A DNA stretch of 64,000 nt from Apostichopus japonicus (GCF_037975245.1 NC_092572.1:721501-785500); one strand, 5' to 3'. Counted from the first letter of the stretch, positions 22,501-46,950 are shown. The notes: generated from the sequence alone by a model not told the origin. Program-made: numbers and translations.

Positions 22501-25500
22501 TGGCTAGCTTCCGTGCATCGCTAGAGAGACAGAAATCGTACAATTTGACATGTCCTTCTTTTGTCAGTAAAACCTTCTTAGAAGACAATCCAGGATGAAG
22601 AAACTGTGGATTTATTACAAAAAAAAAAAACGGTTAATTTATTATTTGGAAAAGAATTGCAATAAACAAATAATTTCACGATGAAACCATCAATCTAGAT
22701 GAATACGGTTAAAAGTAAGTTGTGTTTATAATTGTAAAATTTATCTTCTCCAAAACACATTTGAAAAGAGCTAAGTAATAATGTTGGCTGTAACGAGACT
22801 TGTACCAGAGATATAAGGATTACAAGTTATTCGCTAAAGCAGAGCTATCCTGTCTTTTGCTGTTTCCAAAACCCAATATAATCAATTGCCTCCAAGATTC
22901 TAAACCAGTCATTCAAACTTCATTCATAGAGATTCTCTGTTTTACAACAATAATCTCCGTAAAGGTCAAGAACGGATTAGAAAACAAAAGTACGTTAAGC
23001 TTATATACATATGAAACAGAAAATTGGCCGGAACATCCGAATTGCAAACAAAATGTGTGTTGTCACTTACCCCGAAGGTTTTAAGAATGTCCATTCCTTC
23101 TAAGATACCTGAGATATGTTTGATGACGTCAGTAACTGACATTGAACTGCAGCAATAATAATACCCCTTTTCTTTAGTGTCACGTGACAACACGCTATGC
23201 AGATTTTCGCCAGCGAAATGTGTAGTTATCAGCCAAAGTCTATCTAAAAAAATGATGGATTATATCAAAATTACATAAGGATATATATAGAACAGCAATG
23301 TCCTGTCAAGATAAGCGTAATTTGATATCAATGACTGAAAATTAATCATTCCTTTGTTATAAATGTAAAATAAATGTAAGAAAAATGAAACTAAGTAACA
23401 AAATTGTATCACATGACTTTTAACATTACATCCAGTTTGAGAACTTGAGTTCAGTCAGTTTTATTTACATCCAGTTGTCCTTTTGCCTTGTAATCGTATA
23501 CTGTGCTGTAGTCCGATATGATGCTGTGGGAAGCTTTCGTTTCAATACATGTCATGATATGATAGATTTGTCTCTTATGTACTTCTTGCAATTGTTTCGT
23601 GCATTTTTTCTTCATCACTTGATAGCGTGTGTACGAAATATCAGAGATATCGAAAGGATTGAAAGAGTCAACAACTCACTGTTTTGGATAGATATAGCCT
23701 CGATCTTTGCTAGATGGTTCGATGCTGGTAATTCGAGACATTTTCTGATGTAAGCCTCCCAATGAATTTCTTTCTTTCTAATGAGCTTTTCTGAAAATAT
23801 AACGCAACAAGTCATCAATTCAATACGGCGTGCCTTCATACTGCTCAAAATGTTGACTGAAGCACCATTTAATAATACAATCGGGAAACTAGATCCAAAA
23901 GGAATAAATCCTTCTTTACTGCACACAACAAATTGAAGTATTCTCTTAGATCAGATTCCGGCCATGATTTGAAGATATTCACTTAATATATCACTAACCT
24001 GTTAGGGTTGTTACTACAACACACTTATTGGTCTCATTAGCAAGATTTATAGATCCCATCCATCTTTTGTAGATATTTCCTATCTTTATTTTTTTGATGA
24101 TGGAAATGTCACACTCACTCAACAAACGGGGGTCTTTCCCTGCAATCACATCTGCTGTAGAATAATAATCTGTGGAAAAGTTGCGAAACGTACATTACGG
24201 CCAATGAGCACATATCTTAGTCATTTTCTATTGTAAGTCATCGTTGAATATTGGCTGTTGATGACCGACAATTCCCATTTGCTAATTAGTGATTGAACAG
24301 TCTACATAGTTTAATTACATGTGAACGTATGTTAATTTCCTTCTATGTATTGTATTTTCTTCCACCTTATTTTCAAACATCATAACCCACAGATAAAACT
24401 TTATTAAATACGACTAGTCTGTACTACGATATTAAACAGCTGTTATCTTTCAATAATTCATTTACTTTCAAACTATTACCATTTGGAGTAAACTTACTCG
24501 GTTCACTTCCTCCAGAATTGTGGGAGTTTTGTGAGTTTTCTTCGTCAGCAGGTATCTTTGGTAATGCTTTCCTGTTACAGAAATAAATGGCGTTACATCA
24601 TGTTGGCAAAGTTCATCAACATAATAGCCATGTAGTAAATTATTAAAAGGAAATACTTTAATTTCAAATATCTGTCGTTTGAGAAAAAAGAAATTCTGGA
24701 AGTAATTTAGTCGTAATATGATAGCCATCAAGCAAAAAAGGGTAATGAAATAAATTGAATAATGGGATATATTTCTGAAAGACATAAAACATTTTATATT
24801 AACCCCCACTATGCATTCCATTATAAACACGAACTAACCAATCCCTAACTCCACAATATGTTCTGGTTTAATTGTATAGTAAATAGTCTCACAACCATGA
24901 CTATGCACTTTTTGCGTCCGATTAATTTTTCATCTCGACCACAACAATAACAAAGAATGGGACACTCTTGTGTTTGTTTTAAGTTTTTAGTCGCTCGATC
25001 TCTGTGAAAAGGGCAACAGTTTGAAAAACCAGTGAAACACCAGTGAAACATCGTGATTGTGCGACTACATACTGCACACTAGTTAAACAACGTGATTGGG
25101 GGGTTACATACTACACAAAAATAAACATCGTGATTGTGGTATTAAATATATATAAAAAAAATCATTAAACATCGTGATTGTGGGATAAATACTACACAAT
25201 AGTTTAACAACGTGATTGTGGGATTATATACTACACAAAAATAAACATCGTGATTGTGGTATAAATATATTAAAAAAATCATTAAACATCGTGATTGTGG
25301 GATTAAATACTACACAATAGTTTAACAACGTGATTGTGCGACTACATACTGCACACTAGTTAAACAACGTGATTGGGGGGTTACATACTACACAAAAATA
25401 AACATCGTGATTGTGGTATAAATATATTAAAAAAATCATTAAACATCGTGATTGTGGGATTAAATACTACACAATAGTTTAACAACGTGATTGTGGGATT

Positions 25501-27387
25501 ATATACGACACACCACTTAAACATGATTTTTGGGTTACATACAACAGAGTAGTGAAAATGAAAACATATCGAGAATTCCTTACCTTCCTTCTGTCAGAAT
25601 ACTTTTTCGATTAACTGTACAATAAAAAGAATTTTTTCAAGAAGGTTTTAAATAAACCTTATTGGTTTCCATAAAGTGTAGGGATATTGCATTTTCAGAA
25701 AACCAATTTAAATTGTAACAGAAAATATAATAAATATATAATATTATTATGTAAAACATCTTATAATCAAACCAACGTGAACTAAGATCACTGAAGGAGT
25801 AATATTTTGTGTTTAAGTGTTGTATTTGTAATAATAGTATGTATTTAAATGTTCATTGTGAAATGAAATATGAAACAGAGCATTTCAAAGCAAGGTTAAT
25901 AAGAACATGTGTCATATAAAAGGGATCTTAGAGCAAAACTTGAAATTGTACATTAGATCCAGAAATTTATTTTAAATAAAACCTTACTTGATTGATCGGT
26001 ATCTGAGGCTCCTTTATCAAGAACATTCATTTGATGACTTGACATTGATGAGGTGACATTTGGAATTCCAATCCGAAAGGAAATGAGAATGAAGAGGAAG
26101 CGAGAGTGATAATTTCTGCCTTGCTCTTTATATCACAGCAAGTCATATTGCTTGTTTCTGTACACGTAAATCGTGTTACTAGTAATACTTTTAGTTGAGG
26201 CTTAAGGACCGCCTGGGATTGACGGGATTGGTTAAGATTGCTGCAGGGCTACTGGTATAAGTTAAATAGTAACGGGATGGGATGAGGTGCCTGGAGGGCC
26301 ACTGGTAGAAGTTAAGAAGAGGCGGGGTGGGATGAGGTGGCGGGAGGTCTACTGGTAGAAGTTGAGAAGAGGTGGGATGGGATGAGGTGGCTGGAGAGCT
26401 ACTGGTAGAAGTTAAGCAGTGACGGAATGAGATGAGGTAGCTGGATGGCTACTGGTAGAAGTTAAGAAGAGGCGGGATGTGGCGAGGTCGCTGGAGAGCT
26501 ACTGGTAAGGGTTAAGTAGTGAAGGGATGGGGTGAGGTAGCTGAAGGGCTACTGAAAGAAGTTAAGAAGAGGCGGGATGGAGTGAGGTGGCTGGAGGGCT
26601 ACTGGTAGAAGTAGTGTTTATGCCAAAGTTTGAAATTTTAATGAACTCACCCTCGCCGGCTTTGTGTTACTGAAGCTGTAAAACATAGAAAGAAATAATG
26701 CATTTGTGAGTATACATCTTGTCAATGGATCAATCAATTATACATGATAAAGTGATATGCATGATAAAGTAAAATCCATAAATACACTAATGTTGGTAAG
26801 TACTATTAAACTATTGAGATAATGAAAGCAGTAGTAAATTGTGCATCAGGAGATATACCATATTTCCTTTAAAAGTTTGTTCTAGTTTGCAGTAAAATGT
26901 TTGAAGTTTAAATAATAGGTGCACTCAGACCTCCGTCCTACCTCTTCCTATCTCCGAAGGTTTATTGTTTACCCATTCTCATTTAATCCACTGTTCAACA
27001 TTCAAATGTCTCCCTGGTCATAACACGACCTTTTAGTATATGTTCATATTACGTTGTAATATAGAGTATTGTATGAAAAGGAATATTAATGCCTACAGAT
27101 GAGACACGAAGTTCTAAAACGCGTGTGGTCAATGTTTGTGGCTATACCTCGATGGTGTGTTCTATACTTAATTATATTATGTTTTTTGTAACGTATTTGA
27201 TAAACAAAACAGCGTTATAGTCTATATAATATAAATTGCTGTCATTGTTTCATAAATTTGAAAGTTCAATATTGTGTACAATGCTAATACCTACATCTGA
27301 ATTTTCTGACTTTGAAACAAGCACAAACTAACAGGCAACTGGAAATGGACCCGAGAACACCAGCCACAATCATCCATTTGTTGTTCC
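19408..27387 (-). CDS. Receptor pseudokinase gene, copy 2 (TM to stop)
   Basis: Thirteen exons from the transmembrane segment (27291-27387) to a TAG stop (19408). The cytoplasmic part is complete. An acidic linker is followed by a kinase-like domain with TNKCVVVTTLTG for the VAVK strand, FLHPGLSSKK for HRD and YDFCLSSD for DFG. PPE, SSDVWS and CSLRPS are conserved, and the tail has YEIP, YVPM, YAEH and YHAG. The nucleotide-binding and catalytic residues are therefore missing and the product is predicted to be a pseudokinase. All phases are consistent. The Ig ectodomain and signal peptide were not located in 27388-34634; a poor Ig-like reading frame at 28324-28596 may be a relic. The gene could be functional with unseen 5' exons or a 5'-truncated duplicate. 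Confidence 0.82.
19910..20212. repeat. 41-bp minisatellite, ~7.5 units
   Basis: Units of AAGGCGGTTTATTTACAAAC + AATAACTAGCTGTGTGGAAGC, in the K8-K7 intron of copy 2. Confidence 0.93.
20413..20494 (-). CDS. Copy 2 exon K7: kinase subdomain XI
   Basis: An 82-nt exon, phase 2 to 0, encoding ILFDCWNHNCSLRPSIHHLR. This matches the CW..xxxRP signature that closes tyrosine kinase domains. Confidence 0.88.
21306..21399 (-). CDS. Copy 2 exon K6: subdomain X linker
   Basis: A 94-nt exon, phase 1 to 2, encoding TPPFPVDMEVESID and then PSVPWPERYLQI, equivalent to the segment before helix H of tyrosine kinases. Confidence 0.86.
21690..21845. repeat. ~66-bp tandem duplication
   Basis: Two copies of a unit containing ACATACAGTGGAAGTAGGCT and ACACACAATCACTATCG, in the copy 2 K6-K5 intron. 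Confidence 0.8.
21951..22065 (-). CDS. Copy 2 exon K5: PPE and DVWS
   Basis: A 115-nt exon, phase 0 to 1, encoding LNQFPPELLLLNEYTESSDV followed by WSTAVVIWEIMSAG. A 32-nt stretch (21980-22011) is identical in all four copies. Confidence 0.9.
22484..22603 (-). CDS. Copy 2 exon K4: HPG catalytic loop and DFC
   Basis: A 120-nt exon encoding FLHPGLSSKKVLLTKEG, KLYDFCLSSDAR and LKKEQ. His-Pro-Gly replaces His-Arg-Asp, and Cys replaces the DFG glycine. Confidence 0.9.
23071..23243 (-). CDS. Copy 2 exon K3: alpha-D/alpha-E
   Basis: A 173-nt exon, phase 1 to 0. It encodes LWLITTHFAGENLHSVLSRD, a Tyr/Cys spacer YYYCCSSMS, then DVIKHISGILEGMDILKTFG. Confidence 0.89.
23680..23790 (-). CDS. Copy 2 exon K2: alpha-C
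   Basis: A 111-nt exon, phase 1 to 1. It encodes EKLIRKKEIHWEAYIRKCLE, LPASNHLAKIEAISIQN. Confidence 0.88.
23999..24169 (-). CDS. Copy 2 exon K1: degenerate P-loop and beta3
   Basis: A 171-nt exon, phase 1 to 1. It encodes YYSTADVIAGKDPRLLSE, IKIGNIYKRWMGSI and TNKCVVVTTLTG. There is no GxGxxG and no beta3 Lys. Confidence 0.9.
24498..24571 (-). CDS. Copy 2 exon K0: acidic juxtamembrane
   Basis: A 74-nt exon, phase 2 to 1, encoding KALPKIPADEENSQNSHN and SGGSEP. The donor GTAAGTT is strong. Confidence 0.82.
25040..25530. repeat. ~40-bp minisatellite with 278-bp higher-order duplication
   Basis: Units of AACATCGTGATTGTGGGATT + AAATACTACACAATAGTTT. A larger block starting with GTGATTGTGCGACTACATAC at about 25053 recurs at about 25331. 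Confidence 0.9.
25584..25614 (-). CDS. Copy 2 microexon J3 (31 nt)
   Basis: The exon lies between a TTGTACAG acceptor and a GTAAGG donor and adds NRKSILTEG in frame (phase 1 to 2) between J2 and K0. Copy 3 has 19 nt and copy 1 13 nt in the same slot. Confidence 0.65.
25988..26037 (-). CDS. Copy 2 exon J2: juxtamembrane
   Basis: A 50-nt exon, phase 2 to 1, encoding HQMNVLDKGASDTDQS. The acceptor is inferred from the first AG after a 50-nt pyrimidine-rich, AG-free tract. Confidence 0.7.
26215..26615. repeat. ~50-bp G-rich minisatellite, ~8 units
   Basis: Units of GATGAGGTGGCTGGAGGGCT + ACTGGTAGAAGTTAAGAAGA + GGCGGGATGG, purine-rich on the plus strand. It lies in a copy 2 intron. Confidence 0.93.
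26651..26669 (-). CDS. Copy 2 microexon J1 (19 nt), tentative
   Basis: TAACACAAAGCCGGCGAGG between a GCTTCAG acceptor and a GTGAGT donor. Same length as in copies 1 and 3. Confidence 0.5.
27291..27387 (-). CDS. Copy 2 transmembrane exon
   Basis: A 97-nt exon, phase 1 in. It encodes NNKWMIVAGVLGSISSC, LLVCACF, then the basic KVRKFRC. It is nearly identical to the copy 3 TM exon except for a shorter extracellular stem. Acceptor CCTTAG. Confidence 0.86.
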
Positions 27388-29300
27388 CTAAGGATGTAAA
27401 ACGAGTAAAAGATATGTTTTTGTGGAAACTCCTGAGAACGATAATGGGTCTATGACTACATAATTTGAATGGTATTGGTTTTTATCTACCTATACCCTGC
27501 AGTTTTTTTTATTACATTATTGCCTCTTTATATTAGCATTTGATCAATATATGTATAAAATACACTTATTCAGTAAGGAAGCATTAGGTTATGTCTACTG
27601 ATGTTATTATTATGTGTTCATGTATACCAATTACAATGAGGCTAACATTCAAGTACGATCTATCATGAAAGGTATTCCCCTCGTTGGCGAAAAGAAACCG
27701 AAACCTATTGAATTAAATATTAACCGCAAGCCTTGTATGCAACACAGAAACTATTGAGTCCAAAAAACTTTAAGTTACATATAACTGAACAAAAGAATTA
27801 ACAATAATAGAATTGAGCACAACTGAACAAAAATTATATAGAGCGGAAGAAAAATATTGCAGATGGAATATTGGATGTTGATATGAATATAAATATACTG
27901 ATTTGTGTTCTTAATGAATCATCTTCCTCAAGAATTTATATTTTAGTTTAACGTTCAAATCACTGACGACACGATGTTATATTGGATGTATTTTAAACAT
28001 GAACACAAATTTGAAGTTAGTAAGCTTTTTGAAGAGTAAAAGAGGGAATTGCGGTCAGCGAGAGGTTATTTTGGTCATTTCAATGCAATACAAAATATTC
28101 TTAGAAAATGCGTTCTTTGCAATGCATATTGTAGTATTCATTACAGTGCATTAACTCTAAATTCATCAAATTAGCCTCCTATATTAAAATAAATTGGTCA
28201 GATCGTGAAACAAACTATTGGAGACTTCCAATTTAGAACATTTTATTGTAAAACTTGGTGATATCCAGACCTTTGTTATATATGTATGTCGAAAAATCAT
28301 GATTAAAATATGTCGAAAGTTGATTAATAAGGCTCCACAAGCCGTCTCGAATCGACCGCATATAAGTTATATACATCCCTATTGACCACACAAGAAACGT
28401 AGGCTTCGCGTGACAATATTAGTAGCGCAGCAGGTAAACTGGTATTTCTTTGAGGTACATTTGATGCTTGTTCTATCTTCATGGACTTTATGTGTTCATT
28501 TGACAAATACACCCAATCAGGGGATGTCAAAGTACCTTTAGAAGATATGAACTTGTCTATTATGTAGTAAACCTCTTCAAAATATAAGATAAACATGAAC
28601 TGAGAGTTTTTTAGGAACTCTTAAATGAAAATTTTGTAAATCGAAATATCTGAGAGATTTAAACGGAAACAATGGTTACAGTGAGATTTTAACAGACAGG
28701 GAGACTCGGTTCATGATTATGTCGAATACCGGAAAGTACGCAATGTTGAAATAACTGTCGAAGTTAGCAAGCTAGATGGGTCGGTTACAGCCGCACTATG
28801 TCGAACGGTATTAGGAATTATTCCATTGCACTATTCGTCGTGGTCAATGTAAATGTCGAAGTTCACATACTGTAGAGGTCGGAGTTAGCAAACTGTGTCT
28901 AACACCACGCAACGTTGGTCTCGAAATGTATTTCTATGAATAATGCTTTGAAGTATTAATTTTTTTCTCAATAAAAAACGTTACAAAAGTTAATTTGACG
29001 AAGTTGCAAAAACGGCGTGTTATTTTAGATTTTAACATTTCATTCTAAAAGGAAGACACAAAAATGTCTAAGTGATCGTAAACTACACGCGGTACCCTGA
29101 TTGATCTTGTATTGACCTGAACGGCTGAAATACATTGATGCCTCGTTAGAAGAGAAATTCTTTTATTTGGACGGATCACTGTTGTCCAATTTAGGCAGTT
29201 AACATCAACCAGTAACTTTTAAGTCTGTCTTGTCATTTAATTTTTAAGATCACGTATTTTCCTTTTAGGGGGCGCTACATAGTTATGGTGCATGACAAGT
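27388..29300. other. Copy 2 5' intron region; paralogous block and possible Ig relic
   Basis: The sequence at about 28370-29300 matches 42520-43440 of copy 3 (for example AATGTCTAAGTGATCGTAAA at 29064 and 43216). A minus-strand frame at 28324-28596 has PDWVYLSNEHIK and LSREAYVSCVV, which could be the C and F strands of a decayed Ig domain. The copy 3 counterpart is disrupted by a TA microsatellite. TGTCGAA motifs are frequent. Confidence 0.5.
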
Positions 29301-32239
29301 ACGCTTTATAGCTACTCATGCTACTCATGTTAAAACCCTGTTTCACCAATTTGCAGTGAATATATTAAGAATTTTCATGGAATTTAACACATGTTCATTT
29401 GCGTGTAATAAGAACATAATTTTTGCTAGTTTTCTGCTAAAGGAGGTAAGAAAGGTAACGAGGTGCATTGTGTTTTAACATATTGCATATCAGATAAGTT
29501 CACAACTAGGTAATATTGATCTACAACGTTACCATTCACAACGAGTTTTCCATTTTTAGATGGCGTAGTTGCAGTTTTTCAATCGAGCTAACATTTCTGA
29601 TATCTAAATAACCCCGTTATTCGGGGAGAGAAATATGTTACCATCGGTGAATCGCTACACATGTATATTACTAGACACTTCTTGTTTATGGCATATCGTG
29701 TAAATAACACACATTCATAACTTCATTGGTAACATAAGTATATTAGTCTGAAATACGATTTCTGCCATCTCAAGTACAGTTTGTGTCTCCAATACGCAAA
29801 ACTCTCAACCGAGTGTCAATATTCAACTTATAACAGCACAAGTAAATTTTCAGTACAAAGAAAACATAATTCATCTCCACGGAACACCCAGACAGTATTG
29901 TTACTTCGTTGTTATCTTCATATAGCAGCATTTATCAGAGGTCTCTGAGAATTGCGATACTCTGCATGCATGGAGATGGCAGACATATCTACTACAATCT
30001 TAATTAGCATACATGTACCTGTGATTTCAAATTGGTTCTATAATCTGCTGAAAATCATCGGTGAGAGGGAGGGGGGGGGGAGTGGGCACTTGTACTGTTT
30101 GTTTCACCTAGAGAGCAATCCCGGGAACCTTCAAACATTGGCGTATCATCTTAATTATACATGCAATCGATATTCCAGCTTTGCAAGTATGTGTATTTTG
30201 GATCACAATACATACAATAAGCTACAATATAAATATTTCGGCTATTGATCTACAATATAATATTTATGTATAAAATTACCTCGCTTGAAAGTGTATTGTT
30301 TTACAGTTCCACTACACTTTTTTATTTGAGTAGAGTAGTAACTAACAGGGTGTTCTGGTTACATTACCGTTAATTTTATAGCGCCACCTTCTGCCGTCGC
30401 CTACCTGTCTAACGTCAGCCCGTTTGGGACCAGCGCACAACAGCAAAAGTTAATAGCGCCACCAAATCTAGTACAAACTAAGCTTTCTGACTTAGCAGAA
30501 ACCTAAGTGTATTGGAATACTATTAGAGCACGATTAAGAGTACTACGAAATCTAACCGTAAAAATTACATTTTATTATTTTATTAAAATTACACTTTTGG
30601 GTAAAAGCACTTCAGGTCCATTGATCTATGTTTGGGAAGCATTATTCAAGGATGAACAGATCACTACTGTAAACACTAAAGCAACAGCAACAACCCATAA
30701 GGGAGCATGGTAAATTTGGCGCTACTTTCTTTACGCGAATTGAAAATAACATTGTCAGGTAGAGATATTGAAGTTTATAAATTAATCATTATAATTGATA
30801 GCGCCATTTAACTCAATTTATCTTTAAACTTCCAACTTATCTAATTAATGCCACAAAAACATAACTCATCCATTGCTTCGGGATAACTAAACTAACATGA
30901 ACATTATATAGTTTGGTGGCCAGTAGTTTGGTGACAAGAGGAATTCCTATCAATAATTTAAGGCAAAGTACTAATTGCAGATAACAAGTTGGAGAGAGTT
31001 AATTGTTCGTTTCTCTTGACTTAGAAGTATACGTAATGAATGTTGGAAGTCTTCACGATCACTTTCACTTGTTCGGTCAGAAGGTGGAGATATGGTATAT
31101 TTTCATTGTTTGTTAGAGTTCGATTGGAATATATATTTCAAAAGTAGACAAATGGTAATTACGTTTTAAGCTATCAGTTGACGCGTATAATGGACTTACG
31201 CCCTCTATTTTTATTCTGGTTTGACGTTACCATTAACATTACACCACGCATCGTGTAATAAACTCAAACGATGTTAGCATGCAGCAGGGTGTTGTCTGTG
31301 ATAATCGATCCAATACAAAATTCGACATGTTGAACGGATCATCTGAAGTTTTCTGTACACAACAAATGTTTGTTCCAAATATTTTATTTTTATTAAAGGT
31401 AAAAATATCTCCTGAAACTGTTGAACAGATTTTAATCTTCATTTGTGATTATTTCTGATACCAAATTGGAATGGCACTTAGTGGTCTCTGTCAACAATAT
31501 ATCAAACACTACTATTAACTCATTCTGTAAGACAGGAAGCGATTTCGTTAAGAATATTGTACTAGATAATATTGTTGAACTTCTGAATTTATATACTATG
31601 ATATGAGTGTTTATTCTTATAGCATTTGTGGTTTTGAATAATCCAAAATAAATTGCATATTTTGGTTTTATATGATTGGAATACTTAAACGTATGTACAT
31701 ACACTGATTGCCCACACGAGTTGTATACTCTGTGCTTAATTCGGTCTTGGCTATAGTGTGTACCTTGACTAATGTTTTAATGTATTTCTATGCTACGATC
31801 TTTACAACATGGTTCATTCTTATTCACCATTCACTTGATTCAAGCAGGGAGTTGTTCTGGTTCAAGTAATAAGATTCTGCGATGACTCAACACTAAAATA
31901 CAGGAGACAGGGAAGACTTGGCTGAAAGTTTATGGACGAGAAAATCAATCTAACAATGTGATGAACTTAGCAGGTAAAATGACTTCACATCGTCTTGCAG
32001 TCATAAGAATAATCGGCGTTCGATAGAATGCTGAAGAAACTAGTGGAAATATATCATATTTTCTTATTCATAAATTCTCTCGTTTTCCAAGACTGATGAT
32101 TAAGCAAATACATAACCCCTTTTGAGTGAGAACCATATCGGTAATGATCTTAACACATCGTTTTCTTTTCCGCACTTTACAGGTTGAAGAACCTTATGCC
32201 TTTGAGCCGTGCAATGGATAAAACCAACGGTAACAAAGG
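29301..32239. other. Intergenic between copies 2 and 3; partly duplicated
   Basis: No gene recognised. The stretch 31190-31380 matches 55930-56095, including ATAATCGATCCAATACAA and ATTCGACATGTTGAACGGAT. The sequence is therefore part of the duplicated unit (3' flanking side of copies 3 and 4). Confidence 0.5.
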
Positions 32240-32253
32240 ATATTACTATGTTT

Positions 32254-32580
32254 CAAAGACCATAATATGTACAGTCCTGCAGTGAGCCTTCTTATTCTTC
32301 AGTCCATAATACATAGATATGATATAAAACTTTGTCACAAAGACCATATTATGTACAGTCATGCAGTGAGCCTACTTATTCTTCAGTCCATAATACATAG
32401 ATATGATGTACAACTTTGTCACAAAGACCATATTATGTACAGTCTTACAGTAAGCTTACTTATTCTTAAGTGCATATTTCGTAGATATGATGAATGCAAC
32501 TATGTCACAAAGATCATATTATTTACAGTCTTACAGTGAGCTAACTCATTCCTAAGTGCATATTTCATAGATGTGATGTG
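32254..32580. repeat. 84-bp tandem repeat, ~3.9 units
   Basis: Units start at 32254, 32338, 32422 and 32508 with CAAAGACCATATTATGTACA and contain TCCATAATACATAGATATGA. Confidence 0.93.
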
Positions 32581-34634
32581 AATCGGATTTGAGGGTTCGT
32601 TTCTTTATGCATATTCCTGACTGATTATATTAGTATTTTTACTGAAAAATATCGAAAAGAGTCTGGTGAAGCACAAATGTCAAAGGGTAAGAGAAGGAAG
32701 TCTAAGAGAACATGAGTTGAATGAAAGTAATGAATATGAATTTTCATTATATGTACACAATACATGTGTAAAAAACGAAATAGCTTTTTCATCGCGACCT
32801 TAACCAACAATAAGTAATATGGAAAGTAAAACATAATATGATCACGTGGCTCTCTGTTCAGCTGTAAGTAATATATTATCTTTCACTTCCATTGTTTGCC
32901 CAGTTGCATCTTCGATAAGGAAGTATGTGCCATAGAAACTTTACAGTGAACTATATCCTTTTACAATGCACCATGAGAGTATATAGTGCAACTATTAGTG
33001 TGTAATATTCTGTATTATAAATGAATGCAGTAAGCACAGTGAACATAGAACCACAATAAAGATAAGTTAAGTCATGGTTACCGTCTGATCTTCCTAATCC
33101 ATTACAACCAAACCTCTCCCCTCCCTCCAACCCAATCACTTCCACCTCAATCCCCTTCAGTCTACTCGGCCTCACATAATCTATGTGATACAAGTATTTG
33201 TAATATGTGGTTCATGGATCTTATGCTTGACGAGTTAAAGTATCACACCTTATCACACCTTCCTTCACGTAGCCTCGCCTAATCCATCTCTAGATACAAT
33301 GAAATATCAGGGATGCTTGATGCCTCTTTACTGATCCAATCCTAATCCCAACCTTCCCTCTCCTCAAACTTCTTTCTCCTCATGTAGCCTCGCCTAATCC
33401 TCTAGACATGATGAGATATCAGTAATGTATTGTGCCTTTTTACTGATCCAAGCTTACCAATAGCCTTCCCCTCCCTGATTGTCATGAAAAAAGGCCTACA
33501 CTGTTAGATGTAATTCAAACATAACCTATGCATGCAATAAAGGACAGTTTCCTCTCACCTTCATTTTAACGCATTGTGCAAAATATACAACCATACGGTA
33601 CAGAAAGACACGTGGAGAACCAGGAGTAAATAATGAGTAAATAATTCAAGGTTAATTTATGAAAAGCTTTTATTTTTTATCTAAAATGCAATCTAAGTTT
33701 GCATGGGACTGAAGTCGTGCTCAGAAAATGACATTTAAAATTAACCACTGAAAAAGTGAAACTGGGAAAACATGTGAAACTTTTACATGAGTCGACTGGC
33801 TAACTCTACCTTACTTTGAAAGAATATAATTACTCATAAAGACAACTACAATATTGCTCATTGAGAATATTAATCTAAGGATATCATTCTAATTCTGCAT
33901 TATATGTGCACGTTTGGAGTTGTGTATGCAAAGGGAACGAGACATTTAAATTGGCGAAAAACCTTGAAGAGTATTAAGTAAAGATATTTTATTTAGTCAT
34001 TAAAAGCCAAAATACAACATGCTTAATTCCTCACAACGATCGAATCAAGCTGTGCAGGAGTAGAGAGTGAGTTGCAAATGTTGAACTGTGATACATTAAC
34101 ATGTATCATGCAAACAAATTAAGAAAGATATCTGAAAAGATTAAACCAGATGAATGTGTGACAATATGTTATTTCGAGTTGGCTGCTAGTACCAGGCCGG
34201 ACTGATTACCACCGACACCATGCAGCACTGAATTACGTAAGCCGAGTGCGTCGCATAAATGTTCAATTTCCAACCGTCATCAATATGTATTTTTCGTCCA
34301 AAACTTCAAATACAATGCTTTTTCTCAAGGTATGAAGCACCATCGATTGGATCACTGAGCCGGTAGCAGTTGGCAATTGTTCTCATTCTCGTTCTTAAAG
34401 TTTTACTAATCAACATGATAATGGTTAATTATATACATTACAATAGTGGATAACGTATCGTGAGCTCCCTGGAAGGGCCGACCACAATTGACCATCAACT
34501 AGTACATACAAATCATCCACCTCTAGTTATCAGCATGGTCGATGTGTTCTGCTCCAACATTTTCAAGAGCTCTTGAGTTATCGTAGTGATTACCAACCAC
34601 CAATCGCCAATATGAGAAGCTAGTCACATCCAGT
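32581..34634. other. Intergenic 3' flank of copy 3
   Basis: No gene recognised. Two similar C/T-rich segments (about 33080-33290 and 33340-33480) contain GTAGCCTCGCCTAATCC, a short duplication. It presumably contains the copy 3 3' UTR. Confidence 0.45.
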
Positions 34635-46434
<11,800 letters not shown>

Positions 46435-46950
46435 TGTCCTTTGTCGTATGGATGGCTCGTTACAGTCATCATCATCATCATCATCGTTCAATCTCCCAGG
46501 TGTTGATTGTAACAATAATAGAAACAATATAAGTTTTGTATGCAGAATTATAATATGAAAGTGAAATCAGTATGCCTCTACGGCTATCTGTAATCGACTT
46601 CCAATTTGAAATCACGGTTTTGTGTTAAATGAACTAACAACAGATACTTCTGCATTGTTTCTAAATCTAAAATATATGTATGCCTGTTGCTTGTCCTGTT
46701 CTCCAAACAGCCTAGAGTTGCTGCATATATTATGGAATTAAGGCCCAGACAACATGGTGATATTTATTAATTGCTTAACAATGATGTTAATAAATTTGCA
46801 CAAATGCTAGTATAAGGAGGTTTCAAAAGTTAATATGTGTACCAACGAATCTATATTGTATAGCAAGAGAAAAATTATTTAGGCAGAGGTTTATTAACTT
46901 GATAAATCTTGGAATAATGATAGACAATCACATGACTGTTTTAAACGCAG
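46435..46950. promoter_or_regulatory. Divergent intergenic region (possible bidirectional promoter)
   Basis: About 500 bp separate the copy 3 start codon from the first recognised exon of the plus-strand Ig/NACHT locus. A CAT trinucleotide run lies in the copy 3 leader (about 46468-46486). No TATA box is evident. The role as promoter is inferred from position only. Confidence 0.35.

Noticed and set aside
25584-25590. A 7-nt microexon AAGGAAG shared by copies 2 and 3
   Set aside because: Better acceptors (TACAG) lie further upstream and give exons of 31 and 19 nt with the same phase.
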